From: Chryseobacterium glaciei
GTDB lineage: Bacteria > Bacteroidota > Bacteroidia > Flavobacteriales > Weeksellaceae
Reading direction: 5' to 3'
Assembly: GCF_001648155.1 (NCBI RefSeq)
Contig: NZ_CP015199.1
Location: 310,001-374,000, forward strand
Length of the DNA stretch: 64,000 nt
The notes below the pieces were generated by a model, which was not told the origin of the DNA, did no database searches, and saw nothing but the letters and a program-made list of their open reading frames with translations. The position numbers and the translations under genes were made by a program. The first letter of the stretch is position 1. Each line of letters opens with the position of its first letter. Below, piece by piece: positions 17,985 to 26,643 of the stretch.

Positions 17985-18830
17985 TTAACTTTCGAACTGA
18001 TTTCTATATTGGCTCGGACTTACCTCCAAATGTTTCTTAAAAAAGTGAGAAAATGAGTATTGATCGCTAAATCCCAAGATCGATGAAATCTCTGAAACAG
18101 GCTTTTTTGAAGAGTTCAAAAGCACTTTGGCTTCATTCATTACAATCACTGCGATGATCTGACTTGCCGACTTTCCTGTTATCGTCTTCACCACCGAAGA
18201 AAGATGTCTCGTTGTAATCGACTGCCGCTCGGCGTAGAACTCAACAGTTCGCTCTGTGAGATGGTGCTCTGCAAGATCTGTCAGGAAATTAAAAACAATC
18301 TCTTCCTGTCTCGACATTTGGCTCATAGAATTATTATCTTCCTTAGAAATAATTCCCGCCATTTGGTAACAAAACACTGAAAATAAATGTTCTACCATTT
18401 CTTTTTTGTACGTCATTTCGGTTGGAGAATCAAGAATATATTTCAGAAAGTTGACACTTTTCCAAACGACGTCCATTTCGTCCTGTTGAAAAGGAACGCC
18501 AATATTCATCTGTTGACGAAAATAACGATAGGTAATTAATCTATTGAATTTCAATGATAACGCAGAAATAAATTCTCGCTTATAAGAAACCATTCTTGAT
18601 TGAAAATCATCACTTACAGAAACCATTTCGTAAATTGTTTGTGGATCGGTGACCATAAACATATTCTCAGAAAGCTCCAAATCACGAAAATGCTGTTTGA
18701 GCTTTATTGTTCCTGATTTAATAAAAATAAAAGCAGGGTTATCCGGACGAAAAGGCTTATCGGCAGAGATCCTTTCGAAAATATTATGTTGCGTAAAAAT
18801 CTCTACTCCAAACTTTTCTAAGACAGACAT
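17985..18830 (-). CDS. AraC family transcriptional regulator
   Basis: 281 residues. The N-terminal half is a cupin-like effector domain (KPFRPDNPAFIFIKSGTIKLK...), the C-terminal 100 residues hold two helix-turn-helix motifs ending in the family signature (EISSILGFSDQYSFSHFFKKHLEVSPSQYR). It lies directly upstream of, and in the same direction as, the tolC-hlyD-MFS genes, so it is the likely local activator. A -7 box ends only four bases before its ATG, so its mRNA may be leaderless. Confidence 0.93.
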   Translation of the reverse strand: MSVLEKFGVEIFTQHNIFERISADKPFRPDNPAFIFIKSGTIKLKQHFRDLELSENMFMVTDPQTIYEMVSVSDDFQSRMVSYKREFISALSLKFNRLITYRYFRQQMNIGVPFQQDEMDVVWKSVNFLKYILDSPTEMTYKKEMVEHLFSVFCYQMAGIISKEDNNSMSQMSRQEEIVFNFLTDLAEHHLTERTVEFYAERQSITTRHLSSVVKTITGKSASQIIAVIVMNEAKVLLNSSKKPVSEISSILGFSDQYSFSHFFKKHLEVSPSQYRNQFES

Positions 18831-18834
18831 AACA

Positions 18835-18842
18835 CAAATGTA
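18835..18842 (-). promoter_or_regulatory. -7 box TACATTTG immediately before the AraC start
   Basis: TAnnTTTG match whose last base is five positions from the ATG at 18,830, predicting a leaderless or near-leaderless transcript. Confidence 0.5.
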
Positions 18843-18900
18843 AGCAATATGCTCTGCGATTACAAAATTTTATTAATTTAGTATTTTCCAAATTCCTATT

Positions 18901-19374
18901 ATGAGAAAGATTGATTTACTATTTGCAGAATATGCCGAAAGCCATAGAAACTCAACCAATAAGCTGATCCATTGGATCTGTGTTCCTTTGATTTTCTGGA
19001 CGATTTTAGGGTTTATTTCTCTTATTCCGTCAATGTCAATTTGCTTCAGATATATTGGCTGTATCAGTTATGTAAGTCTTTTTGCGATGGTTTTAGTAAC
19101 CATATTTTACATGAGACTTTCCTTTTTAATTGGCCTGATTATGCTTCTTGTAATGACTTTAATGGAGAGTTTCGCTTATGGAATTAATATTCGTTTTAAA
19201 GAAAATTCGTGGCTTGTATATCTTGCCGTTTTTATCGTCACTTGGATTTTACAGTTTGTAGGCCATAAAATTGAGGGTAAAAAACCGTCTTTCTTAAAAG
19301 ATTTACAATTTCTCTTAGTCGGACCAATCTGGCTTTTAAGTTTTGTTCTTAAAAAACTGGGAATTAAGTATTAA
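18901..19374 (+). CDS. Mpo1-like (DUF962/YGL010w) membrane protein
   Basis: 157 residues with four hydrophobic segments. Family hallmarks are the N-terminal YAESHRNSTNKLIHWICVP (conserved His and Asn) and the C-terminal QFVGHKIEGKKPS motif with a second conserved His. In yeast, Mpo1 is an Fe(II)-dependent dioxygenase acting on 2-hydroxy fatty acids during phytosphingosine breakdown; these His residues are the proposed metal ligands. Sphingolipids occur in some Bacteroidota, so a lipid alpha-oxidation role is possible but is inferred only from the family. Divergent from the AraC gene. Confidence 0.88.
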   Translation: MRKIDLLFAEYAESHRNSTNKLIHWICVPLIFWTILGFISLIPSMSICFRYIGCISYVSLFAMVLVTIFYMRLSFLIGLIMLLVMTLMESFAYGINIRFKENSWLVYLAVFIVTWILQFVGHKIEGKKPSFLKDLQFLLVGPIWLLSFVLKKLGIKY

Positions 19375-19388
19375 AAATCTATTTTAGG

Positions 19389-19450
19389 TTGGAAGCTGGA
19401 TGCAGGAAGATAGAAGTTTATGCCGTGTGAAAAACTTCCATCTTCAAGGC
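19389..19450 (+). repeat. Dispersed intergenic repeat, copy B
   Basis: Begins TTGGAAGCTGGATGCAGGAA, continues through GTTTATGC and ends GAAAAACTTCCATCTTC. Aligns over about 62 bp with copy A (15,366-15,428, opposite strand). A shorter piece of the same start occurs at 11,437 (GTTGGAAGCTTGAAGATAGA). Confidence 0.7.
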
Positions 19451-19454
19451 TTTT

Positions 19455-20522
19455 TTAATCTTCCAAAGCATAAACTGCAAAACTGGACAGCCAATGATCA
19501 CCACCATAATTTCCTTGGAAAAGAAGTGGAAGTCCATTGTTTAAAAATACAGTTGCCGTTTTTTGGAATTCCTTTTTTAATGGATGATTATTGGGAAGAG
19601 ATTTTGCAATTCCTTTCATACACCATGCTTTTGTAAAAGACAAACCAACCAAATGAACGGTTTGATAGTCAGACAAATCGCTTACGACAGGTATTTTTTC
19701 AATATTCTCTAAACTTCGTTTTTCGTAGAAATTATTTAACCATTTTACAAATTCTTGTTGAGGAAGAACTCTTCTCATTAAATCTGCAATTTCCAAACTT
19801 GGCGAGAAGAAATCTGAACCGTCGGGTTCCAAATAAGCAGGTGTTTTGGTATTATTTAAGTAAAAATATTTTGCCCTTTCTATTAATTGACTTTCAAAAG
19901 CTTTATCACCCGTTGCTCTAGCCCAATCGAGTGCAAAAACCATTGCAAAAGCAGTATTAGGATGAACTCCGGTTCTGTTTGGATACGTTTGCTTAGGCAA
20001 ATAAGCCTTCCATGAACTTAAAATTTTGTCCGTTAAAGGTTTTAAATTCTGATGCCAGATTTTAGCTTTAGGATTATCCCAAGTCGCTAATTCTTCATCA
20101 AGCTTAAGCACCCAAGCCCAGCCGTAAGTTCTTTCAAATGTTGTGGTTAGCTCATATTTGGTGAAATAATCAGCTTCTGTCTGAAGATTTTCTTTTTGAA
20201 ATGAGTTTTCAAGAATCTTTTCAATCTCTTTTGCATTCGCTAAATTAGGTTTTGTTTTCAGCAATCTAACCAACATCCAATGTCCGTGGACAGAGCTGTG
20301 CCAATCAAAACAGCCATAAAAACTGGGATGCAGGGCTTTTGGAGTCAACGGAACTTCCTTTTCATTATTAATGATATGTGCCGTTTTATTCGGGTATTCC
20401 TGATTGATGCAATGGATGGGTTTATCAGCCAATTTCATCGCCATTTCATCAGTAAGTTTTGGAACTTCCTGAGCGTACATCAAAAATGGAGAAAATATAA
20501 ATGCTAAAAGACTCTTTTTCAT
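19455..20522 (-). CDS. DUF2891 family secreted protein
   Basis: 355 residues, signal peptide MKKSLLAFIFSPFLMYAQ. The conserved core starts HPSFYGCFDWHSSVHGHWML at about 65-84 and continues as alternating helices (a likely alpha/alpha toroid) through YGWAWVLKL, TGVHPNTAFAMVFALDWAR, DFFSPSLEIADLMRRVLP and GDHWLSSFAVYAL. His residues in the opening motif and the C-terminal DHW are family-wide. The enzymatic activity of DUF2891 is not established; the fold suggests a glycan-acting or related periplasmic enzyme. Convergent with the Mpo1-like gene. Confidence 0.9.
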   Translation of the reverse strand: MKKSLLAFIFSPFLMYAQEVPKLTDEMAMKLADKPIHCINQEYPNKTAHIINNEKEVPLTPKALHPSFYGCFDWHSSVHGHWMLVRLLKTKPNLANAKEIEKILENSFQKENLQTEADYFTKYELTTTFERTYGWAWVLKLDEELATWDNPKAKIWHQNLKPLTDKILSSWKAYLPKQTYPNRTGVHPNTAFAMVFALDWARATGDKAFESQLIERAKYFYLNNTKTPAYLEPDGSDFFSPSLEIADLMRRVLPQQEFVKWLNNFYEKRSLENIEKIPVVSDLSDYQTVHLVGLSFTKAWCMKGIAKSLPNNHPLKKEFQKTATVFLNNGLPLLFQGNYGGDHWLSSFAVYALED

Positions 20523-20681
20523 TCAATAAAAATATAAAATAATTTGATTTTTTAATGACTTAAATAAACAAAAACCTCCAAAACCAAAATATTTTCATTA
20601 ATTCTAGTCAATTATTAAAATTTTCACATCAAATTACAATCTTAAGCATAGTTTTTGATAAGAATTCATCAAAATTTATCC

Positions 20682-21566
20682 ATGAGAAAATTATTGATCC
20701 CTTTATTTTGCCTTCTTCTTATTCATTGCAATAAACAGGAACCCATTCAAGTAAAAGCTGACTTAGTCGAAGTCCTTCAGGAAAAACCTTCTGATAAATA
20801 TCTTCCTCCCCCACCACCAAAAGAAGAAATCTCTAAAAATTATGCACCAACAGCTAATGCGATATCGAATATAACAGAAAATAAATCTGAAAAAGACACA
20901 GATATTATTTCAAAGAAAGTAATCAAAAATGGCAATTTGATCATTCAGGTTGGGGATATTAAAAAAGCTCAGAATCAGACTACTGAAATTTTAAATAAAA
21001 ACCAAGCTTACATTCAAAAAGAAGAATTCCGAAATATAGATACTGATGAAAATTTAAATTTGGTTATTCGTGTTCCACACAAGAATTTTGATGCATTGAT
21101 CAACTCATTTTCTGACGGAATGGGTTCTGTTTTGTCTAAAAATATTTCGTCTGATGATGTTACAGAAGAATATACTGATGTTTCTATTAAACTCGCAAAT
21201 AAGAAAATCTACCTTGAAAAGTATAGAGATATGCTTAAAAGTGCCGCAACAACAAAGGATATTCTTGAAATTCAGGAAAATATCCGCGAATTGGAAGATG
21301 AAATTGATGTTTCGGAAGGTCGACTTCGTTTCATAGATGACCGAGTGAATTACAGCACCTTGAATTTAAGTTTATATAAAGAAAAAGTGCGAAGTTCAGC
21401 TACTTCTAAAATTGGTTTTGGAAGCCGTTTTGGAGACTCAATTACAGAAGGCTGGAATAGTTTTATAAGCTTTGTGTTGGGAATTATTTCGTTTTGGCCG
21501 TTCTTTTTATTGATTCCATTAATTATTTTTCTTTGGAGAAGATGGAAAGCGAGAAGAAAAAAATAA
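20682..21566 (+). CDS. DUF4349 domain lipoprotein
   Basis: 294 residues from the ATG at 20,682, chosen over an upstream ATG at 20,655 because it places a standard lipoprotein signal at the N-terminus (lipobox LIHC, Cys16). A Pro-rich linker (about 45-52) leads to the DUF4349 core: KNGNLIIQVGDIKKA, then EEYTDVSIKLANKK and a long charged coiled coil (about 170-215), followed by a single C-terminal transmembrane helix and a basic tail (RRWKARRKK). Envelope protein of unknown role, possibly tethered at both ends. Followed by a strong bidirectional terminator. Confidence 0.88.
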   Translation: MRKLLIPLFCLLLIHCNKQEPIQVKADLVEVLQEKPSDKYLPPPPPKEEISKNYAPTANAISNITENKSEKDTDIISKKVIKNGNLIIQVGDIKKAQNQTTEILNKNQAYIQKEEFRNIDTDENLNLVIRVPHKNFDALINSFSDGMGSVLSKNISSDDVTEEYTDVSIKLANKKIYLEKYRDMLKSAATTKDILEIQENIRELEDEIDVSEGRLRFIDDRVNYSTLNLSLYKEKVRSSATSKIGFGSRFGDSITEGWNSFISFVLGIISFWPFFLLIPLIIFLWRRWKARRKK

Positions 21567-21569
21567 ACA

Positions 21570-21611
21570 AAAATCCGAATATTGATTAATATTCGGATTT
21601 TATATTTTTAG
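21570..21611 (+). terminator. Bidirectional terminator between DUF4349 gene and the opposing gene
   Basis: Perfect 14-bp stem (21,570-21,583 with 21,588-21,601), loop GATT, T-rich on both sides. Serves both convergent genes. Confidence 0.85.
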
Positions 21612-21619
21612 TTTAAAAC

Positions 21620-21997
21620 TTAGGCATTAAAGTGATTTTTCACCGTTTCTAAAACCTGTTCATCAGACATTTGCTGTGCAGTATCCAATGTAATATCCAG
21701 ATTTTTGAACTGAGCCGTATCATGTAGATAATGTTTCAATTCTTCCTGAATTTTTCCTGGGCCTGTAATATAAACCTCCTGAGAATTGGTTAATAAATGC
21801 TCTACTTCCTTAAAGAATTTCACTTTATTCGTTCTTTCAGCATTGTTTCCGGCGTTTTCACTTGAATTTCCATGTTGAATTTCCGCTTTTACCGGACTGC
21901 AAAGAAAAAACTTAAATGCATTTTGAGCATCATGATTTTTAACAACTACAGCTTTCTCACTGTCGATCCAAAGTCCTGCTAATTTTTTTTCAGACAT
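21620..21997 (-). CDS. Small cytoplasmic protein, possible eRF1/host-attachment-type fold
   Basis: 125 residues, no signal. It opens with KLAGLWIDSEKAVVV (a strand-turn-strand typical of RNase H-like or eRF1 middle-domain folds), has a Ser/Asn-rich insertion (about 45-55), and then FFKEVEHLLTNSQEVYITGPGKIQEELKHYL, which recalls the glycine-turn and helix of the eRF1 domain 3/'host attachment' family. The similarity is by pattern only. Monocistronic, opposite to the DUF4349 gene. Confidence 0.65.
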   Translation of the reverse strand: MSEKKLAGLWIDSEKAVVVKNHDAQNAFKFFLCSPVKAEIQHGNSSENAGNNAERTNKVKFFKEVEHLLTNSQEVYITGPGKIQEELKHYLHDTAQFKNLDITLDTAQQMSDEQVLETVKNHFNA

Positions 21998-22069
21998 AAT
22001 TTAATTTTTTGATGTTATGCTGATTAATACACAAGAATGATGCAAAGCTTACGTTAACGCATGTTAAAG

Positions 22070-22768
22070 TTATTTACCTAAAACGAAAACGGCCGGAATT
22101 TTATGAAGTTCAGGTTTTTGTTTCTGCCATTCTTTTATCGTTTTTGTTTTGATAAATTCATGTTCAGGATCGTTGATATTGGCTGCGATACAAAGCTTTG
22201 TATTAGGAGAAAGAAACTTAGTTAAATCTTCAAAAAGCGCATTATTTCTGTAAGGTGTTTCCATAAAGATTTGTGAATATCCAGTTCGCTGAACTAAGCC
22301 TTCCAACTGTAAAATTTGCTTTTTCTTTTCGCCTTTTTCAATCGGTAAATATCCATTAAAACTAAATTCCTGTCCATTAAAACCACTTGAAATTAAAGCC
22401 AAAATAATCGATGAGGGCCCTGAAATTGGAACAACACGAATATTTTTTTCATGACACCATTTCACGATTAGGTTTCCAGGATCGGCGATACATGGAAGTC
22501 CGGCTTCGGAAAGCAGACCGAAATCCTGACCTTTCAACATTAATTCCTGAGCTTCTTTGATATCTTTATTTTCGGTGTATTTATCTAATAAAAACAGCTT
22601 TAAATCTGACTGCTTTTTTTCAGGTGCAAAAAATTTAACAACCTTTCTTGCGGTCTTTTCATTCTCAACAAAGAAATAATCCGTCTGCATGATATAATCT
22701 TTCAAAACAGGCGAAAAGTGAGTAATAGAAGTATTTTCAGATAAATAAGCCGGGAGTAAAAAAAGCAT
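22070..22768 (-). CDS. RsmI-like tetrapyrrole-methylase-family rRNA methyltransferase
   Basis: 232-residue SAM-dependent enzyme of the TP-methylase fold. Motifs: LSEAGLPCIADPGN at about 86-99 (the DxGxP-like loop, here AGLPCIADPG), VVPISGPSSIILAL at about 112-125, FNGYLP at about 137-142 and METPYRNN at about 168-175, all hallmarks of RsmI, which 2'-O-methylates C1402 of 16S rRNA. It is shorter at the C-terminus than E. coli RsmI, and Bacteroidota carry a full-length paralogue elsewhere, so this may be the shorter paralogue with a different target. Co-oriented 39 bp after the phosphatase gene. Confidence 0.85.
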   Translation of the reverse strand: MLFLLPAYLSENTSITHFSPVLKDYIMQTDYFFVENEKTARKVVKFFAPEKKQSDLKLFLLDKYTENKDIKEAQELMLKGQDFGLLSEAGLPCIADPGNLIVKWCHEKNIRVVPISGPSSIILALISSGFNGQEFSFNGYLPIEKGEKKKQILQLEGLVQRTGYSQIFMETPYRNNALFEDLTKFLSPNTKLCIAANINDPEHEFIKTKTIKEWQKQKPELHKIPAVFVLGK

Positions 22769-22807
22769 TTTTATTAGAATTATAAGTTATTAATTATGAG
22801 CTTGTTG

Positions 22808-23263
22808 CTAGTTGTTGGTTTTTAGTTGATTGAGAATTGCATCGCAACCCTTATCAAGCAATTGGAAAACGTTTTCGAAATCATTCATATCGCCCCAATA
22901 TGGATCGGGAACTTCCGAATTTTTACGATCTGCTACATTCTCTAAAAATAATGAAATTTTTTGACGCTGTTCATCATTTTTAGTTTTTGAAATTACATCT
23001 TCATACACCCGATGATCCATGCAATAGATCTTATCAAAAGTTTCAAAATCTGAACTTACAATTGGTCTTGATTTTTGTCTTGAAATATCAACTCCATGGT
23101 TTTCAGCAGTTTTCACTGCTCTTTTATCAGGATGTTCACCTTCATGCATTGAAATTGTGCCTGCCGAATCTACAAAGAAATTTTCAGGAAGCTTTGTTTT
23201 CATAATTCCTTCTGCTAAAGGACTTCTGCAAATATTTCCCAGACAGACCATCAGTATTTTCAT
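22808..23263 (-). CDS. Low-molecular-weight protein tyrosine phosphatase
   Basis: 151-residue cytoplasmic phosphatase. The active-site loop is C7-L-G-N-I-C-R13-S (CX5R-S) and the general acid Asp lies in VPDPYWGD near residue 117. Bacterial relatives dephosphorylate tyrosine kinases and other proteins, often for capsule or stress control; here it is in a two-gene unit with the RsmI-like methylase, with no kinase nearby, so its substrate is open. Confidence 0.94.
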   Translation of the reverse strand: MKILMVCLGNICRSPLAEGIMKTKLPENFFVDSAGTISMHEGEHPDKRAVKTAENHGVDISRQKSRPIVSSDFETFDKIYCMDHRVYEDVISKTKNDEQRQKISLFLENVADRKNSEVPDPYWGDMNDFENVFQLLDKGCDAILNQLKTNN

Positions 23264-23324
23264 GCTATTGAATTTAAAGATTGAAAAAATTAAATGCTTA
23301 CAATATTTTCTTCTGACAAAACTA

Positions 23325-23359
23325 AATAAAAAATGAAGAATAAAAATTATTCTTCATTT
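23325..23359 (-). terminator. Terminator of dnaA
   Basis: 13-bp perfect stem (23,331-23,343 with 23,347-23,359), 3-base loop, followed on the minus strand by TTTATTT. Lies 22 bases after the dnaA stop codon. Confidence 0.8.
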
Positions 23360-23380
23360 CCTTTATTTTAATTAAAAATA

Positions 23381-24835
23381 TTAATGTTTGATTCTTTCCG
23401 CAAGATCCTTAACGTACTTTTTAACTTCCTTGTCGATCTTGGAAACATCTTTGATCGTATCACAGGCATACATTACGGTAGAGTGATCTTTTCCGCCCAT
23501 TTCTTCACCAATTTTAGTGAATGTAGCGTTGGTAAGTTCTTTAGCAAAATACATCGCCAATTGTCTTGGAAGAGCGATCTCTCTTTTTCTTGTTTTAGAT
23601 AAAAGCTGCTCTCTTTTGATTCCGAAATAATCACATACAACATCCTGAATATAAGGAATATTGATAATTTTCTTCTGGTTTGCAGCAATCTTATTAATTG
23701 TATCTTTTAATAATTCAAGGCTTAATTCAGATTTGTAAATCGTAGAATAAGCAATTACAGAATTAATAACTCCGATAAGCTCTCTAACGTTGGTTTTAGC
23801 TTCAGCAGCAAGGAAATCCAACATATCTTCTGTAAGAACAATCCCGTCTCTGCTTAATTTATCAACAATAATTTTCTTACGTGTCTGTAAATCCGGAGAT
23901 TTTATTTCTGCAGAAAGTCCCCATTTGAAACGGGAAACAATTCTGTCCTGAATATCCATAATATCAACAGGAGCCTTATCAGAAGTAAGGATAATCTGTT
24001 TTCCATTTTGATGTAAATAGTCAAAAATGTGGAAGAAACTATCCTGAGTAGCAGATTTTCCAGAAAGGAACTGAATATCATCAATAATCAGAACATCCAC
24101 CATCTGATAGAAGTTTGCAAATTCCGTTTGTTTGTGCGCTTTTGCCGCTGAAATAAACTGTTGAATGAATTTTTCAGAAGACAAATAAAGAACTACTTTA
24201 TCAGGAAACTGACTTTTAACTTCAAGACCAACCGCCTGTCCTAAGTGCGTTTTCCCAACTCCATAACCTCCGTATAAAAACAAAGGGTTGAAAGCCGTTG
24301 CACCAGGTCTTTTTGCGATAGATCTTGCTACCGTTGCAGCAAATTTGTTACTTTCTCCTTCAACATAATTATCGAAAGAAAAATCAGCTTTTAAGTTAGA
24401 GTCAATGTTAATTTTCTTGATTCCAGGAACTACGAAAGGGTTTACAATATTCGAAGAAAAACCTTGAGGCATTGTTTCCTGCATTTTCGGAGTAGGAACG
24501 CTTTTCCCTTTCATATTCATTGTAACAGGCTTTTCTAAACCATTTGGTTTATTTTCCATTACAGAATACCATAATTTTACTCCTTTACCTATATTTTTTT
24601 TCAGGGCAGCAGAAAGTAAGGATAGGTAATTATCCTCAATATATTCCTTGTAAAAATCACTCGGAACCATCAATGTAAGGTTATTATCAACCAATGAAAT
24701 TGGCTGCACCTTATCAAATAATAAGTCGAAAGATTTCTCAAGTTTTTTTAGATCAGAACTATCTTCAGCTGCGTTAAGATTGTCACGCATAAACTGAAGG
24801 CACCTCTGCCATATCATCATTAAATTGTCATCCAT
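23381..24835 (-). CDS. dnaA: Chromosomal replication initiator DnaA
   Basis: 484 residues with all four domains: N-terminal DnaB/self-association domain (1-85, MIWQRCLQFMRDN), variable linker (about 95-135, rich in Pro, Lys and Gly), AAA+ ATPase with P-loop GGYGVGKT at 189-196 and Walker B IIDD at 250-253, and C-terminal DNA-binding domain with the signature GGKDHSTVMYACDTI near 455. It is flanked by unrelated genes and not by dnaN, and no cluster of DnaA boxes is visible in the adjoining gaps, so the origin is probably not in this window. Confidence 0.98.
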   Translation of the reverse strand: MDDNLMMIWQRCLQFMRDNLNAAEDSSDLKKLEKSFDLLFDKVQPISLVDNNLTLMVPSDFYKEYIEDNYLSLLSAALKKNIGKGVKLWYSVMENKPNGLEKPVTMNMKGKSVPTPKMQETMPQGFSSNIVNPFVVPGIKKINIDSNLKADFSFDNYVEGESNKFAATVARSIAKRPGATAFNPLFLYGGYGVGKTHLGQAVGLEVKSQFPDKVVLYLSSEKFIQQFISAAKAHKQTEFANFYQMVDVLIIDDIQFLSGKSATQDSFFHIFDYLHQNGKQIILTSDKAPVDIMDIQDRIVSRFKWGLSAEIKSPDLQTRKKIIVDKLSRDGIVLTEDMLDFLAAEAKTNVRELIGVINSVIAYSTIYKSELSLELLKDTINKIAANQKKIINIPYIQDVVCDYFGIKREQLLSKTRKREIALPRQLAMYFAKELTNATFTKIGEEMGGKDHSTVMYACDTIKDVSKIDKEVKKYVKDLAERIKH

Positions 24836-24915
24836 TTTTATGCCCCGATTAATTCTTGGTTAGTACTTTTTTTAGAAGGAAGACAAAGGTCGAATTTTTT
24901 ATCTGATAAAAAAAT

Positions 24916-24948
24916 TTTGGAGGTATTGATTATTTAAAAATATATTTG
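24916..24948 (+). promoter_or_regulatory. Promoter of the thioesterase gene
   Basis: -33 TTTG at 24,916-24,919 and -7 TATATTTG at 24,941-24,948, spacer 21 bp. The -7 box ends 23 bases before the ATG. Confidence 0.6.
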
Positions 24949-24970
24949 TATGTATAATTAAGCATTAAAC

Positions 24971-25381
24971 ATGATACATACAACACACACAATACGAGTG
25001 CGTTACGGAGAGACAGACCCTATGAAATACGTCTATTACGGTAACTACGCAGAATACTTTGAAATTGGCAGAGTTGAACTTTTCCGAAGCATAGGAATGT
25101 CATATGATGAGATTGAAAACCAGGGAATTTGGCTCCCCGTTTCGGAGTATAAAATTAAGTATTTGAAGCCTGCTTTGTATGATCAAGAATTAGAAATTCA
25201 TACCTTCATAAAAAAAATTCCAGGGGTGAAAATTGAATTTTTTTACGAAATTTACAATGCGGAGCATATTAAAATCACCGAGGCGTCTACCACTTTATTC
25301 TTTTTAGATGCAAAAATGAATAAAATTATCAAGTGCCCGGATGCTCTTATGAAACTGATTGAAGAAAACTGGAAACCGTAG
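24971..25381 (+). CDS. Acyl-CoA thioesterase, YbgC/FadM-type hotdog protein
   Basis: 136 residues, single hotdog domain. The N-terminal motif RYGETDPMKYVYYGNYAEYFEIGR contains the conserved Asp and Tyr/Asn of the 4-hydroxybenzoyl-CoA thioesterase family, where Asp is the catalytic acid/base. Members hydrolyse short or long acyl-CoA esters or acyl-ACP in the cytoplasm. Divergent from dnaA and followed 97 bp later by pheA; an operon with pheA is possible but no functional link is evident. Confidence 0.92.
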   Translation: MIHTTHTIRVRYGETDPMKYVYYGNYAEYFEIGRVELFRSIGMSYDEIENQGIWLPVSEYKIKYLKPALYDQELEIHTFIKKIPGVKIEFFYEIYNAEHIKITEASTTLFFLDAKMNKIIKCPDALMKLIEENWKP

Positions 25382-25478
25382 AATTTAGTTTAGGGTTTAG
25401 TAAAAACTTCGGGTTTAAATTTTTATTGCCATATTTGAACTTTGATTCAAAGAAATATAGAATTTAATTTATAAAAAT

Positions 25479-26330
25479 ATGATGAAGATTGCATTTTTGG
25501 GTCCCCATGCGAGTTTCACACAGCTTGCAACTGCTCAATTATTTCCAAATGAAGAACTTTTACCACAGGCTAACATTTTAGACTGTTTCAATGCAGTTGA
25601 AAAAGGGGAAGTAGACAAAGCGGTTGTTCCGTTAGAAAATTCAATTGAGGGTACAGTTTCTATGACGTTGGATTATTTATATAAGACCTCTTCGATAAAA
25701 ATTGAAGCAGAAGCTGTAATGCCGATTGCTCACCATTTGATGATTCACCCTGACAATAACGCTAATGAAATCGAGAAAATTTATTCTCACCCACAAGCGT
25801 TGGCTCAGAGTTTTCATTTTTTGGACACGAATTATAAAGAGGTGCAAAGACAGGATTTTTCTTCCACTGCTGCAGCTGCAAAATATATTTCTGAACATCC
25901 TGAGCTTAAAAGAGCGGCAGTTGCCAATCAGTTTGCAGCCAATTTGTATGGATTGAAAATTATTAATCGAAATATTCAGGATTTTGAACAAAATCATACC
26001 CGATTTATTATAATATCAAAAGAACAGAATATTTACAATAATAATCAACTTGAAGTTATTGGCGAAAAATCAGGATTACTGATTACCTTGCCGGAAGATC
26101 ATGCTGGAGGCCTGCATCAGGTATTGTCTGTTTTTGCATGGAGAAAAATGAATTTAAGCAAAATAGAATCCAGAACGTTAAAAACAGGTCTTGGAAATTA
26201 TTTCTTCTTCATTAATGTTGCCGGAAAATGGGATGCCATCTTACACAAAAATGCACTGGAAGAATTAAAATCAATTAACGCAAATGTAGATTTTCTGGGA
26301 AATTATAAAGAATTTCTTCTGAAGAGTTAA
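25479..26330 (+). CDS. pheA: Prephenate dehydratase
   Basis: 283-residue monofunctional enzyme of phenylalanine synthesis (prephenate to phenylpyruvate). The type-2 periplasmic-binding-like catalytic domain spans 1-180: KIAFLGPHASFTQLA at the start, VPLENSIEGTV at about 50-60, the conserved HTRF (Thr-x-Arg-Phe) at about 177-180. The ACT regulatory domain spans about 200-283 with GGLHQVLSVFAWRKMNLSKIESRTL, where ESR is the phenylalanine-binding signature. No chorismate mutase domain is fused. A perfect terminator follows. Confidence 0.96.
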   Translation: MMKIAFLGPHASFTQLATAQLFPNEELLPQANILDCFNAVEKGEVDKAVVPLENSIEGTVSMTLDYLYKTSSIKIEAEAVMPIAHHLMIHPDNNANEIEKIYSHPQALAQSFHFLDTNYKEVQRQDFSSTAAAAKYISEHPELKRAAVANQFAANLYGLKIINRNIQDFEQNHTRFIIISKEQNIYNNNQLEVIGEKSGLLITLPEDHAGGLHQVLSVFAWRKMNLSKIESRTLKTGLGNYFFFINVAGKWDAILHKNALEELKSINANVDFLGNYKEFLLKS

Positions 26331-26356
26331 AGTCATAAATTTTCTCATTTATAAGC

Positions 26357-26392
26357 AATACTGTCATATTTCATGACAGTATTATTTTTTTT
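26357..26392 (+). terminator. Terminator of pheA
   Basis: 11-bp perfect stem AATACTGTCAT/ATGACAGTATT, loop ATTTC, then A and eight T. Confidence 0.88.
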
Positions 26393-26643
26393 CAATTAAA
26401 ATAATTAACCATTTAGTGATTTATTAATTAAATTTTTTCAACCTAAAATAGAAATTCTATTTTTCACATTCGCATTAATAACCTAATTACATGTAATTTT
26501 TAAACAAAAACTAAACATATGATTAAAAATATTTTATTAATTACAAATTAACATTAAAAAATACCTAATTACGCGGGCATGATTTTTGCTTTAGAAAAGT
26601 TGAAAACTAACTGATTTAACCATAACTAATTAAATTTTTTAAC
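26393..26643. other. AT-rich gap before a secreted protein gene
   Basis: The full gap from pheA to the next gene is 313 bp. After the pheA terminator there is about 250 bp of very AT-rich DNA with no gene and no clear TAnnTTTG box; it presumably carries the promoter and 5' UTR of the secreted protein gene at 26,644. Confidence 0.5.

Noticed and set aside
23264..23380. Replication origin next to dnaA
   Set aside because: Only a terminator hairpin and AT-rich DNA; no TTATCCACA-type clusters.
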